Of a stretch of DNA of 64,000 bases, positions 42,180 through 54,400 are shown piece after piece (within the stretch, counting starts at the first letter, position 1; each line of letters begins with the position of its first letter). This DNA is from Gigaspora rosea (Eukaryota > Glomeromycota > Glomeromycetes > Diversisporales > Gigasporaceae). Both the position numbers and the translations under genes were made by a program. Under the pieces are notes generated by a model that was not told the origin of the DNA, searched no databases, and worked only from the letters and a program-made list of their open reading frames with translations. The stretch is from assembly GCA_003550325.1 (NCBI GenBank), contig QKWP01000256.1, forward strand, positions 37,235 to 101,234. Reading direction: 5' to 3'.

Positions 42180-42426
42180 TGTTTTATCGTATAGTTGATA
42201 ATGTTAAATTCTTTATAAATATTTATGTAATAGTTGATAATGTTAAATTCTTTATAAATATTTATGTAATAAATATGTTATTCATGTTTAATTGGTATCT
42301 GATAAATTACTGTTTTTTATTTTGTAAAAATGAATGTTTGTACTAATTAAGATAAATAAAGTATTTAATTAATAAAAATGTAAAGACAATAAAGATTTAA
42401 GCTTTAGAAAAATTTTAATTCTTTTG
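42180..42426. other. 3' flank of the phosphatase with a 39-bp tandem duplication
   Basis: ATAGTTGATAATGTTAAATT... is duplicated exactly (42191-42229, 42230-42268) just after the stop codon. AATAAA-like signals follow near 42269 and 42355, so one or both lie in the 3' untranslated region. Confidence 0.75.
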
Positions 42427-43040
42427 ATGTTAGAAAAATATAAGAATTGCTTAAAAAATGGTAACGAGTGCGGAGAATCATATGTAGAATTTCACACAAC
42501 AATCACGTATATCAAAATTTTCATTATGTTATAAGCTATTATATCAATTACGGGTTAAAATTTCAAGAATTACTAATTCACATAGACTTAAAGAAGTTCA
42601 AGGGATAAGGATAAATAAACGACGTTATTGTATCTATAACAAAACAAAAAATCCAAAAAAAATATAAAATAAACCTATTTCTTGATCCGCATTTATTACC
42701 ACTTATCTACATTTTTTGTGACTTCTTGGCTTTTCATTTTAATCAACTTGATACTTGGTTTAGAAAAAACATAAGAATGTTCTCTTCAATAAAAACAAGT
42801 GTGGAGAACCTTCTGTAGGATGAATTCCACAACAATTTCTAATATCAAATCTATAATGATGTTCACAAACTATCCTATCAATTCAAGGTCGAAATTTTTC
42901 AAGAATTACTAATTCAGATTAGCTTAAAGGGCGATTAAGTGAAGTTTCAAGAATAAGGGTAAACAAATGACTGTATTGACAATAAAAGTAAATGCCAGAA
43001 GTAGATTAAGATATAATTGAAAGAATAAAGTTGAATAAAA
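42427..43040. repeat. Imperfect tandem duplication downstream of the phosphatase
   Basis: 42427-42640 (TTAGAAAAATATAAGAAT.., GTGCGGAGAA, CAAGAATTACTAATTCA) is repeated in diverged form at 42757-43000 (TTAGAAAAAACATAAGAATG, GTGTGGAGAA, CAAGAATTACTAATTCA). Between them sits the phosphatase fragment at about 42640-42755. Confidence 0.65.
42640..42755 (+). pseudogene. Phosphatase paralogue fragment
   Basis: The plus strand reads as ISLDPHLLPLIYIFCDFLAF followed by HFNQLDTWF. It aligns with exon 5 of the intact gene (PLDPKLVPSIYTYCEFTVLH, YNQADTWC). Flanking exon sequence is missing. This shows a tandem gene copy once stood here and has been deleted. Confidence 0.75.
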
Positions 43041-43079
43041 TTCTTGGAAAATAATATGAAAAAATCATATAAAATACCA

Positions 43080-44020
43080 TAACTGCATTTGATCGAATTT
43101 CATTATTAAAAATCTGCCGAGAAGGGAAATACTACTGCAATAAATTACCTTGGATACTATTATCATAATGGAATAGGAATTTGAAAAGGATGAACATAAG
43201 GCATTCATTCATTATCAAAAATCTGCCGAGATGGGAAATGCTACTGCAATTAATAACCTTGGATATTGTTATCATTTTGGAATAGGAATTGAAAAGGATG
43301 AACATAAGGCATTCACTCATTATCAAACATCTGCTGAGATAGGAATGCTACTGTAATAAATGGCCTTGGATATTGCTATCGTTATGGAATTGGAATTGAA
43401 AAGATGATCATAAGGCTGCTGCAATAAATCCAATCGGATACTGTTATCATTTTGGAATAGGAATTGAAAAGGATGAACATAAGGCATCCATTCATTATCA
43501 AAAATCTGCCGAGATGGGAAATGCTGATGGGATATATAATCTTGCAAACTGTTATTTTTATGGAATAGGAATTGAAAAGGATGAACATAAAGCATTCATT
43601 CATTATCAAAAATCTGCCAAGATGGGAAATGATGCTGCGATAGATATTGTTATCAACATGAATAGGAATTGAGAAAGATGAACATAAAGCATTCATTCAT
43701 TATCAAAAATCTGCTGAGATAGGATGTGCTGTTGCAATTTATAACATTGGAACAGATGGAATAGGGGCTGAACGGGATGATCATAAAGCATTCGATTATT
43801 ATCAAAAATCTACAGAAATGGGGACAACGATGGAACATTTCAAGTCGGTTCTTATTATCAGCATGGAATGGGGATTGAAAAGGATGAACATAAGGCATTC
43901 ATTTATTATCAAAAACCCGCCGATATGAGGCATATTACCGGAATATTTCAAGTTGGTTATTGTTTTCGAAATGGAATTGGAACATTAAAGAGATTTACAA
44001 AAGGTATCAAATGTAAATAA
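43080..44020 (+). pseudogene. Sel1-repeat array, N-terminal half of a decayed Sel1-kinase gene
   Basis: About eight Sel1-like repeats of roughly 33-36 residues on the plus strand, each with the pattern GIGIEKDEHKAF.HYQKSAEMG and NA..NLGYCY. Sel1 repeats form alpha-solenoid scaffolds for protein binding. Single-base losses change frame near 43345 and 43400 and again after 43640. Antisense open frames across this stretch are shadows of the repeats. It continues into the kinase part. Confidence 0.85.
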
Positions 44021-44199
44021 TCTATTTATTTTTATGCCTTTTTATGTAACAATAATTTTTTACAATATATTTTTTTAATGATAATTAGGGGAAAAAAAAT
44101 GATGGGTAATTTAAAATAACAATGATAATTATTACATTTATGTTTGAGATACTTAATTAACATTTACTAATTAACTTTTTTTAGCCACAAATGAACGGA

Positions 44200-45154
44200 C
44201 AAATGATAATTCTGATATTGTTTATGACATAAAAAAAATTATTAGTTGAAGAAGAGTATCCATTATCTTGGATTCCTTTTAAAGAACTTTATGATGGCAA
44301 AAAAATAGGACAAGGTGGATTTGCAACGGTATTTTTTGCTAGATAGGATGATAAAAGAACAAGACATCTGAGAGAAGTTGCATTTAAATTGCTGCATGGA
44401 TCGAGATCTTGTGCGAAGGATTTATACAAGAGGTAATTTTAAATTATGATTATTATTTTTTCATAATATTTACTAATTAAATATATAATTTTGTTTCTTA
44501 TTAAAGTTAAAGGCATACTGTAATATTGGATCTAAGCATCTATCATTTTTAAAGTGCTATGGAATATCAAAAGATGAATCTCTGAGGATTATATTCTTAT
44601 CTTGGAATATGCAGCAATGGGATCCTTACTTCAAAATCTTTGCTCTGTGTCACTAATGCATTGGATAGATAAATTAACTTTATTACATTGTACCATATTA
44701 CTTCTGATCTTCAAATGATTCATTCTCAAGGATATTCATCGAGATTTTCATAGTGGTAATATTCTGCAAGACAATTTGCATAGTGCTTATGTTGCAGACT
44801 TGGACTTTCAATAACAACCACTAAATCATTAAATGCGGAAAGATGTGGAATTTATGGTATTTTACCATATATACACCAGAAATTTTAGATAGTGAACAAT
44901 ATACAACGGCATCAGATATATATTCATTTGGAATAATTATGTGGGAAATTATGTATGGAAAATCTGTAAGTCATAATCAAGAATTCGGAACACAGTTTCA
45001 AATCAAAATATGTCAAGAAAATTTACGACCAAGAATTATAGAGTACACACCACAATGCTATATAAATTTAATGAAAAAATGTTGGGAAAGAGATCCGATA
45101 AAACGTCCATCAGCACAAAAAATAATTGAAATTCTTACAGAATGGGCAAAATGA
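44200..45154 (+). pseudogene. Protein kinase domain, C-terminal half of the Sel1-kinase pseudogene
   Basis: Visible kinase motifs on the plus strand are a glycine loop KKIGQGGFATVFFAR (44310, followed by TAG), VAFKLLHGS (Lys of subdomain II), an intron near 44435-44505, IHRDFHSGNIL-like HRD loop (about 44735-44770), LGLS of a DLG-type activation segment, TPEILDSEQYTTASDIYSFG and WERDPIKRPSAQKI (final helix). At least three frame changes and one stop break it. Only the last 103 codons (44843-45154) remain open. It belongs to the TKL-like kinases expanded in Glomeromycotina. Confidence 0.85.
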
Positions 45155-45499
45155 AAAATATTGACTAAATCAGAAGCAATGTTAAAATAACCAAAGTATC
45201 CATATACAATGGTTCGATGTTAGTTATAAAAGCAAATTTATTGAATTTACTACGTCCTTTATCAAGGTAATTTATATTTATGATTTAAAATAGTTAAATT
45301 ATTCTTTATTAATTATAATTTATTTAACAGATAGTGATTTGAATAAATCGATTTACAAATAATGAATTGAATAAGATTAAAATAAAAAACCAAAATGCAG
45401 AAACAAGGTAAATAAATCTTTTAAATGCAAGTATACGATAAAATTTTAACTTATTTTCTAGCCATACTTTTTATTTAATAAAATTTTAGCAATCAAAAT
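45155..45499. other. Spacer between converging kinase and TPR remnants
   Basis: AT-rich; no coding frame recognised. Confidence 0.5.
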
Positions 45500-46260
45500 T
45501 TTAAATTGATGTTCTCGAAGTTATAAGTGATTCTTCATATCTGCGCATATCTTGATAAGTTAATCAACGAATATTTAAATCTGTTGAATTATTGGACCAA
45601 TTTCTAAAAATTTATTTAAATCTACAAGTGATTCTTCATATTTGCCTATGAGTCGGTAGGTTATTCCGTTTAATTAATGCCAATATATGTTGGGGTTAAT
45701 TTTTAGAGATTTGCTGAAATCTGTAAGTGATTCTCTCATATTATGATAAGTTAATCACGAATATTTAAAGCCTTTTCATTATTCTAATGATTTATTTAAA
45801 TCTGCTAGTGATTCTTCATATCTGTCGATAAATTTCTCCATGATTAATTAATGCAAATATGAATTTTTGATCGATTTCAAGTGACTTGTAAGTGATTCTT
45901 TATATTTGCGCATATTTTGATAAGTTATTCCACGATTATTTAAAATTGTTACATTATTCGGATCAATTTCTAATGATTTATTTATATCTGCAAGTGATTC
46001 TTCATATCTGCGCATATTTTGGTATTAATCCACGATTATTTAAAGCTATCACATTTTATTTTGATCAATTTCTGATGATTTATTTAAGTCTGCAAGTGAT
46101 TCTTCATATTTGCCTATTTGTCGATAAGTTTCTCCACAGTCAATTAATGCCAATATATTGTTGGGTCAATTTCCAGTGATTTGTTTAAATCTGCGAGTGA
46201 TTCTTCATATCTTCGCATATTAAGATAAGTTAATCCACGATTACTTGAAGATTATGCACT
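45500..46260 (-). pseudogene. Decayed TPR array
   Basis: On the minus strand, seven or so diverged 34-codon tetratricopeptide units with remnants of RYEESLADLNKSLEID and NRG. They are the same repeats as in the TPR-kinase gene at 51488-55292, but with frequent small deletions so that no frame stays open. The plus-strand frame at 45892-46179 is its shadow. No kinase part is attached here. Confidence 0.8.
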
Positions 46261-46913
46261 TTCGGTATGTATTAAGTATGGAGCTTTAAACCTTATTACA
46301 GTTTATTGAATAATAATTTCAAAATATTTTCCTGGGCGTAACGGAAGATATTTAATGTTTATCATGGTGATACGAAATTGTTTTTGACACATTTATGGTT
46401 ACGTTTTTTTTGAAAATTTTTCAGTTGTCTTTTATTATTGCATCCAAAACATAATTTTGAAATTTCACATCTGACCACCCACGTGTTATATTGCCTATAA
46501 AAATTTTTCTTTATTTTTTTGATTAAAAAATGCCTTATATGGTCATTGGGTACAGTTTATATTGCCTATAAAATTTTTCTTTTTTTTTGACTTAAAAATG
46601 CCTTATTCGGTCATTGGGTACAAATGTACAATATCATTTAATTTAAAACTTTACAGCTTTTCAAATTATTGTGATCAGTAGAAATATAGAAAAATGCAAA
46701 TCTATGATTGGTTAGAAATAATTTTTCGCAAATTATGTATTGGCATTTTGTCTAGATTTCTGAATTCCGTGTGATGATGCACGGAATTTGCTGATTACAG
46801 TAATTTGAAAAGCACTAAATAAAATCTTGTGGTTTATATTAGTGTAACGAGAATTGTATCGGGCAACTTACCGAAAATTCCGAAATTGCCGTATATAAGA
46901 CTCAGGTCTGTTC
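46261..46913. other. Intergenic with a 68-bp tandem duplication
   Basis: 46487-46554 and 46555-46622 are two copies of TATATTGCCTATAAAA.TTTTTC...AATGCCTTATWYGGTCATTGGGTAC. CCGTGTGATGATGCACGG near 46770 forms a small hairpin. No gene recognised. Confidence 0.65.
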
Positions 46914-47050
46914 ATATGGCTGATTTTTTCGATTTATGTATTCTAGGATCATTTGGCCTAATGGAGATGAGTTTAAAACTCATTTGATCGGAATTAAATC
47001 AATTTTTGGGGTCCGATCAAATAAATCGAAAAAATCAGCCCATATGTACA
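46914..47050. mobile_element. Small foldback element (CATATGGCTGATTTTTTCGA)
   Basis: CATATGGCTGATTTTTTCGA followed by TTTAT is mirrored by ATAAATCGAAAAAATCAGCC-CATATG at the right. The middle holds GATCATTTGGCC and GGCATTT-type partial pairs. Confidence 0.75.
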
Positions 47051-47564
47051 TTCCACCAATTTAACCATATACAAATCACTCTTTGTAATAGTGAAGCCCT
47101 TGGGTTGTAAAATTTCTATACTGATATGTATCGTGAGTAAATAATCGTGTTACATAAAATAACATAAGTTGGGTATGACAACTATTCCATTAATTTTATT
47201 GGTCATATGAAATCATATGATCAAATCTTCACAATAATATAAGACATTTTGTTATATCAGTTTTAGAAAAAATATTCACATTTCTTATATTGAGAGTTTA
47301 TTAATTAACTTCATTATATCGAGTGAAAATTTTTTTATTCTAAAAAATTCTTCACTATAAACCAATCTTCACTATAATGAGAGTTCACTATAATGAGATT
47401 GACTTGTAGTATACCCCGGGTCTAGTACAAGCCGAGAGGTTTATATCGTAAAAAAGAAAATTTTAAAATGCATACACACTTTGTATTTGTAATAGGCAGT
47501 CTATCTTAAAAAAACCCGCATTTGATTAATATAGATTGGGCCTGTGTCTAATTCCTGGATCTAA
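47051..47564. other. No gene recognised
   Basis: AT-rich. CTTCACTATAATGAGAGTTC (47355-47400) is a short repeat of CACTATAA words. Confidence 0.5.
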
Positions 47565-47572
47565 CTATTTGG

Positions 47573-47786
47573 GGGTCCGCTAAAGCCTTTACACGACGAA
47601 GTCAAAAATCAAAAAAACGCAAAAATATAAAAACGATAGTCTAAACCCGTTTTGGTGCATTAATAAAAATGTAGAGAAGGCATTTTTTACCTATATATAT
47701 ACACTCTCCTAACGGTAAATTAACCCTAACCCTAATTATAACTAAAGTTTCAAAAGTCACGTGGGTACAAGGCTTTAGCGATCCCC
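47573..47786. mobile_element. hAT-like MITE with perfect 8-bp TSD
   Basis: GGGTCCGCTAAAGCC at the left is mirrored by GGCTTTAGCGATCCCC at the right. CTATTTGG flanks both ends (47565-47572, 47787-47794). The interior contains TTAACCCTAACCCTAATTA. Related termini (GTCTAAAGC) occur at 56672-56954. Confidence 0.85.
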
Positions 47787-47809
47787 CTATTTGGGAGGAT
47801 CTTGTATAC

Positions 47810-49042
47810 TGTTCCTAGGCCCCACCAGTAGAGTGTCCAGGATTATGATCCGGCATAATATTCGCATAATTCACCTTATAGCGCATAAAATATGCGACTT
47901 CGCATAATTTAAAGAAGCCCGCATAATCTCGCATAATTTATCCTTTCTCTCGTATAAGGGAATTTCTATTGGTCAATTGTCGTTACACAGATTAAATTAC
48001 AGAGTGTATTATCAAGTCGGCCTATATTATACTCTAACGCTGGCTAATTCCGAGTAGGATCATGTGAATAATGCTGGCTAAACTATCATAGTATCTACAC
48101 TTTAAAATTAATAGATCCGGAATTACAGATCAGTACGGTACGGATGTGATTTTATCAAACCGTACCATCACTCCCTAAAAAACCCGGCTGGAATTAATCA
48201 TAATTTCTGGTAGAGCTAACCCTAAATTCTATGAGGCGTGATAATTAAGCAAACTCTATAGTAAGGTTTGATAAAATCATACTAAAATCACATACTGATA
48301 TTCTTAACACCTCGAATGTAGTAACAATTATTGATTATACACACTATTGGTTGTACAATGTAAGTTGCAGATAATTTTAGTACATACCACGGGCAAAAAT
48401 AGAACACAAAAAAATTTCTAGTAAAATTTCGTGCTTTTAGATTAGGGATAAAATCTTGCAATAAGGTTAGAGTTCGAAAATATTATTTATATAATAAAAT
48501 TTTATAACACGTAAAAACAGTTTCATAGACGGTTATAAAATTTGTCTTGCATTACAGAAGATCTTGAAATTGGGTTGGTCAGCAAATTTTTTTTAACCTT
48601 AATCCTGGGGTCCGCATAATTCGCATAATTTGCAATTTACCGGATGCATAATTTGGCATTTACCGGATCATAATCCTGGACACCCTACCCACCAGTAGTC
48701 TAGACACTTTTGCAGTAACGTGACCATCACGTGGTGTGGCGTCTTCGGATTAACTTTTTGGCTTTATAGTTAAGGTTAGGGTTAGGGTTCGTGTATATAG
48801 CCTTAGAAGGTCCCTATATATATGTAAAATCGCGTTCCGGACATTTTTATGTGGTTTTTAAGGCCGATTTAAACACTAGTTTTCGAGTATTTTCGCTCTT
48901 TTCTCTTTTTTCTTCTTGTACACGTGTTTTGTTTTGATGTCGGGCTGATCCGGGACGATCAAAATTTACGTTCTCCGATTGGTTAATTCTCATGCGCCAC
49001 GTCACGTTACTGCAAATGTGTCTAGACCCCTGGTGCGGTTCT
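47810..49042. mobile_element. Foldback element carrying a nested hAT MITE
   Basis: CCACCAGTAGTCTAGACAC, followed by TTTGCAGTAACGTGAC, on the left is mirrored on the right (GTCACGTTACTGCAAATGTG, TCTAGACCCCTGGTGCGG). The left arm is split at CCCACCAG by the MITE at 47829-48687. The interior has GGTTAGGGTTAGGGTT and CGGGCTGATCCGGGACGATC; the latter is shared with 56672-56954 and, inverted, with 38150-38330. Confidence 0.75.
47829..48687. mobile_element. hAT MITE nested in another element, perfect 8-bp TSD
   Basis: TAGAGTGTCCAGGATTATGA at the left and TAGGGTGTCCAGGATTATGA (inverted) at the right. Perfect 8-bp duplications CCCACCAG lie at 47821-47828 and 48688-48695. Subterminal zones are packed with CGCATAATT words, as in the MITE at 38941-39350. 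859 bp, non-coding. Confidence 0.95.
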
Positions 49043-49385
49043 ACACCTGCTACATTATTAAAAATAATAAAATTATCTATTCTTAAATTACAATTTTATA
49101 CAATTAAATTCTCGAAATCACGCTATATATAAATCTTAAATTCTTTTGTTGTTGAAATAAATGAACCTGCCTACAACCTATTTTTAAATCATGATTTCAT
49201 TTGTTATTAATTAATACATTGTTGATGTCACAAATTAACTATATAATAAACTTATTTACAAATAAATTGTGAATATATTCACTATCAAAATCGTGAATCA
49301 ACCTATTATTTAGATCACAAACACATTTATTGTTAAAATCATGAACCACTTATCTACTTAAATTGTGAACATTATCCACATATTC
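49043..49385. repeat. Degenerate repeat of AAATTGTGAA..TTATTTA words
   Basis: Between 49180 and 49385, five or six diverged units of about 35 bp (AAATTGTGAATATATTCAC, AAATCGTGAATCAACCTA, AAATCATGAACCACTTAT, AAATTGTGAACATTATCC). No gene. Confidence 0.6.
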
Positions 49386-51487
49386 ATTGGAATAGGACTG
49401 TTTCAATTAATATAGCTCATTTACTTTGTCTAAAACATAAAAAAAATAATATTGGTAATGTGGATTTATAAATATCTGTAACTGATAAATTAGATTAATT
49501 GAGTGAAAAAAAGGAAAAATCAGTAAATGACTCTCTATTTTTACTTTATCAGATTTGTTTCCATAAAAATTAATTTAATAAAGTTGCTTCAACAACTCTA
49601 TTGCTTTGCATCAAATAGATTCATTAAAAGACTATGATTTTAAGGGCTAAAACATCATAGATTAGATTTTTCTGGAGTAGATTCCAATAAGATAAAAAAT
49701 AATGAATCAGTTTACAAGTTTTCTCTTTCTATCACTCAAATTAAAAATATAAAAACAAAAATTAAAAAGCACCTGCTAGAAATTACCAACACGTATTCTG
49801 CTATTATTTATCTAATACTTATTGCTGGATAACAATGCTACTTTTGCTGTATATATATAAAATTTTATTTTGCAGTGTAAATATAGCATTCTAAAAATTT
49901 ATTACTTAAATTCATTCCAAATGAAATCCAACTGTTGCTGCAATCTTCAATAATTTAGCATAAAAGAAATAAATAAATGTCTATACAAATTTAATATTTT
50001 GTTTGCGTAATCATATCTGCCTATTTCTATTTTATTAAGTAATTTTTTCATTTTTATGAATATATTCAATACTAAAAAATGTTATCGACTTCAAATTTTA
50101 GCAACGTAAAACTAAAATTTAACTTCATGTGAGCCTGCTAATTTATTGTATAATCAATATTTTTATATTACGAACTGACAATTTACTGTAATAACATTTA
50201 AAAATTACTGCATTTTGTTGTAAGTAGGAACAAGATTTAAGTAGATTTAGAATTTCCTAGTTAAAATTAGAGTTAGAATTTATGATAAAATCAACCCTAA
50301 AATAGTGGTTTTATATAAAATTTCTGAATCTGCTTAAACTCAGTTACCACTTAAAACATATTTATATTGAAACTTTATAATGAAATAATAATAATTTGAT
50401 AAAAATTTAAGACTAAAGATCCGGAGAACATATAAGGAATTTGAAAGTTGGTTATTGTATTTTGATTTTCATTAATTAAATTGATTCATAATGATTCTGT
50501 CAATTACATTGAAAAAATTTTGATACTATTATACTATTAAATATTTAATAAAAGATCATTGAATTCATCATTCTCTATATTGAGGTAGCATTAACTTAAA
50601 TTAATACTAGACCCTATTATATTTACATAGATTTTTCTCAAGTTTTTTGTAAGATTTGTATATACAAAAATTTTTACTCAAATTTTCATGATAGAGTTAG
50701 TATTTAAGGTTTAGGTTAAGTTTTGGGTAGGGTTTTTAGGTGCTTAGAGAATTTTACTTAGAGCATCGCGTACTAGTTAATTAGCTAGTTTTTAAGATAA
50801 TGTAACATAGATGGAAAAACACTATAGGTGCGCTTTAACACTTTATTAATGTTATTATAACACTATATCGTAATATTAAATTTATATTAAATAATTTTTA
50901 ATGCTAATTTAGTGTAGATATAAACTTCTTGATGTATCAATGATTTCGTCAGTTTCACCATACATGTAATTTTGGCGAAACCTTTAGCTAATTCAAAATT
51001 AGTTTCATCAAGAATTTTAATTTTAAAAAATAATCGCAGCATTTACTAATTTTCATCTATACTTTCTAATTCACCAATCAGAGTCATAGGATAAAAAAAT
51101 CTTATTAGAAATTACATTAAAATTACTTGCAAAATTTTAGCATAATTTCGCTACTAAACCTATTTTATTAATCTTAACAAATTTATAACCAATAACTCCA
51201 ACCATTAGATAATGTGAGGAGAATATTAAGTGCAAATTTATGAACTAGGATCAATTAAAAAATAAACAGCCACTAGTATACAGTCCTTCAGGCCTTTAAT
51301 AGCTTCTATTTCCTAATAAACATATTAATGAAAGGTAATGGTACAGTACTTATAGGATAATTAATATATATATGATAAAAAAAATGAGTTAACAATAAAA
51401 AAAATTATAGCAAGTTAAAGAAAATTATTAATCTAATATGATATATCAAGATCAAGATTTTAGAACCTATCGCTATATAAATTTGTT
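49386..51487. other. Two kilobases of AT-rich sequence without a gene
   Basis: No open frame above chance, no strong inverted repeat seen by eye, and no recognisable terminus. It is the least structured part of the window and lies downstream of the TPR-kinase gene. Confidence 0.55.
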
Positions 51488-54400
51488 CTACATGATATCA
51501 AAAGAAAACAAGGAAGAATTTAATTTAGTTGTTACTTTATTTAATACCTCTGAAGTATTAAATATACTAATATCCTGATATTTTTGTGAAATTGTTGATA
51601 AAGTGGGAATAATTTTATCTGCTTTTAAAAATTTATTTTTTATTTTAATCTGTTCGTCATTTAATTCTTCTTGTTTCTTATCAAGGATTATTTTCCAATC
51701 TTATAATTGTTCATAAACCTCTTTAGCAGTTGGTCGTTTCATCGGATCTTTATCCATACATTGGTTTGCAAGTTTTATATAAACATCAGGTGTTCCTAAG
51801 GCAAATTCCGGTTGCAATCCATTAAGTATTATATCCAATGCACTTTTAAAAGGAGTTTTGCCAGTTGACACTTCTGACATAATTACGCCTAAACTATAAA
51901 TATCTGATTCTTTCGTAGGTTGTTCTCCATTTAACACTTCAGGCGCGGAATAAGATACTATTCCAAATACTTCTTTATTTGCTTTAGAATCATTTATATT
52001 TCTGGATAGCCCTAAATCCGAAATTTTTGGTTCTACATTTATTTCATCACCTATATTTAGTGATAGTTGTGCTAATTTATCATTTATTCGGTAAAGAAAA
52101 TTTTTAATTTCTCTAGTACTAATCATAAGTACATTACCGCTATGAAAATCTCCGTGAATGTAACTTTGATGAATATAATCTAAATTATCGGAAATTGAAC
52201 AAAGAATTTTTATTTTTTACTTCCAGTCAAGAGTTGTAAAATTTGTTGATATATATTGACGAAGGTCTCCTTTATCAGCATATTCAAAAACCATTAGATA
52301 TTCATTTTTAGCATGATCATAAGTTATTCCATATATTTCTATTCCATATTGATCTATACTGTATCTATTAAGTTGACATTCATAATGGATTTTAAACTAA
52401 TATAAACAAATTGTTTTCATTATTAGTACTTTATTTATCTAATAAATATACGTATATTATGTTTATTTCTTTTACCTCATTGAAAAAATCTAATGGTGCG
52501 TTCTGAGTTCCGGTTAAACTCTTAAGTGCTACCGTGCACTGTTCACGAGATGGCAATACATTATCAAAATCTGTACCATTATCATATGTTCGTTTACCAT
52601 CAATCCAGGTTGCAGAATAAACTGTGCTAAAACCACCTTTACCGATTTGTATAATATTTTTTAATTTGTCATACGGTATAAATTCAATTACTTTATGATA
52701 ATATTTAGAATTTATTTGAGCATTTTTTATAAATTTATCTATTTCAGAATTTTCACTTGTCCAATTTTGATTTATTTGAGGATCACAAGAATAACAATAA
52801 TAAAATCCAGTATTATATCTTTTACAATTTTCACAAATCTCATAACGTAAGTAAGATTCATCTATATTATTTGACTTTATTCCATATGATTTATTTAAAT
52901 CTGAAAGTGATTCTTTATATCTTCCCATATGTCGATAAAGTTCTCCACGATTATGTAACGCCAGTGCATCATTTGGATCAATTTCTAATGATTTATTTAA
53001 ATCTGAAAGTGCTTCATCAAGCCTATTTAACGACATAAAAATGAAGCCACGGCCATTTAGAGTTTTCGCATTGTTTGGATCAATTTTCAATACATTATTC
53101 ATATCTGCAAGTGATTCTTCATATTTGCCCATTTAAAAATAAATAATTCCACGATACCTAATGTTACTAAGTTATTTTGATCAATTTCTAATGATTTATT
53201 AAGATCTGCAAGTGATTCTTCAAGTTTTCCCATTTTTTGATAGGTTCCTGCACGATTACTTAAAACTATTTCATCATTCGGGTCAATTTTTAATGATTTA
53301 TCAAAATCTGAAAGTGATTTTTCATATTCGCCTGTTGCTTGATAAACTAACCCGCGATGATTTAATGCAAACATATTATTTGGATCAATTTCTAATGATT
53401 TATTTAAATCTGCAAGTGATTCTTCATACTTATATAATAAATGATAAATTTCTCCACGATTACTTAAAATTGTTGCATTATTAGGGTCAATCTCTAATGC
53501 TTTATTCAAATCCGAAAGTGATTCTCTATATCTGCCTATTCGAAGATAAATGAATCCACGATCACTTAAAATTATTGCATTATCTGGATTAATTGCTAAT
53601 AATTTGTTTATATCTGCAAATGATTCTTCATATCTGCCCATTATGCAATAAGCTCTTCCACGAAATCTTAATGCAAACGTATTATTTGGATCAATTTCTA
53701 ACAATTTATTGAAATTTGAGAGAGATTCTTTATATCTTTCCATCATATAATAAGTTATTCCACAAAGTTTCAATGCTTCTGTATTATTTGGATCAAATTC
53801 TAACGATTTATTTAAATATGCAAGTGATTCGTCATATTTGCCTTTCCAAAAATAAATGCTTGCACGATTACTTAAAGATATCGCATTATTGTCAAAATTT
53901 AATGTTTTGATATAATCTGTAAGCCCTTCCATATTCTTGCCAAGATGAAAATAAATTTGTGCACGAAGATCTAAATAAGTTACGTTATTTTGATCAATTT
54001 CTAATAACTTATTAAAATCTGCAAGTGATTTTTCGTACATGCCAATTTTGAAATAAGTTAATCCACGATTATGTAAAATTTTTGGATTATCTTGATCAAT
54101 TTCTAATGATTTATTAAAATCTGCAAGCGCTTCTTTATATTTATCAAAGTTTCTTATAAGTAAATCCACGATTATTCAGAGTTATTGAATTATTTGGATC
54201 AATTTCTAACGATTTATTTAAATCTGCTAGTGATTCTTCGTATTTTTTCATTATTTGGTAAAGTTCTCCACGGTTTGACAATGCAATTGCATCATTTGGA
54301 TTAATGCCTAATGATTTATTTAAATCTGAAAGTGATTCTTCATATCTGCCTATCTGTCGATATGTTGTTCCGCGGTTATTTAATGCCAGTACATTATTTG

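Noticed and set aside
43132..43898. Several overlapping minus-strand open frames of 64-104 codons
   Set aside because: Antisense shadows of the Sel1 repeats; the plus strand carries the recognisable motif pattern.
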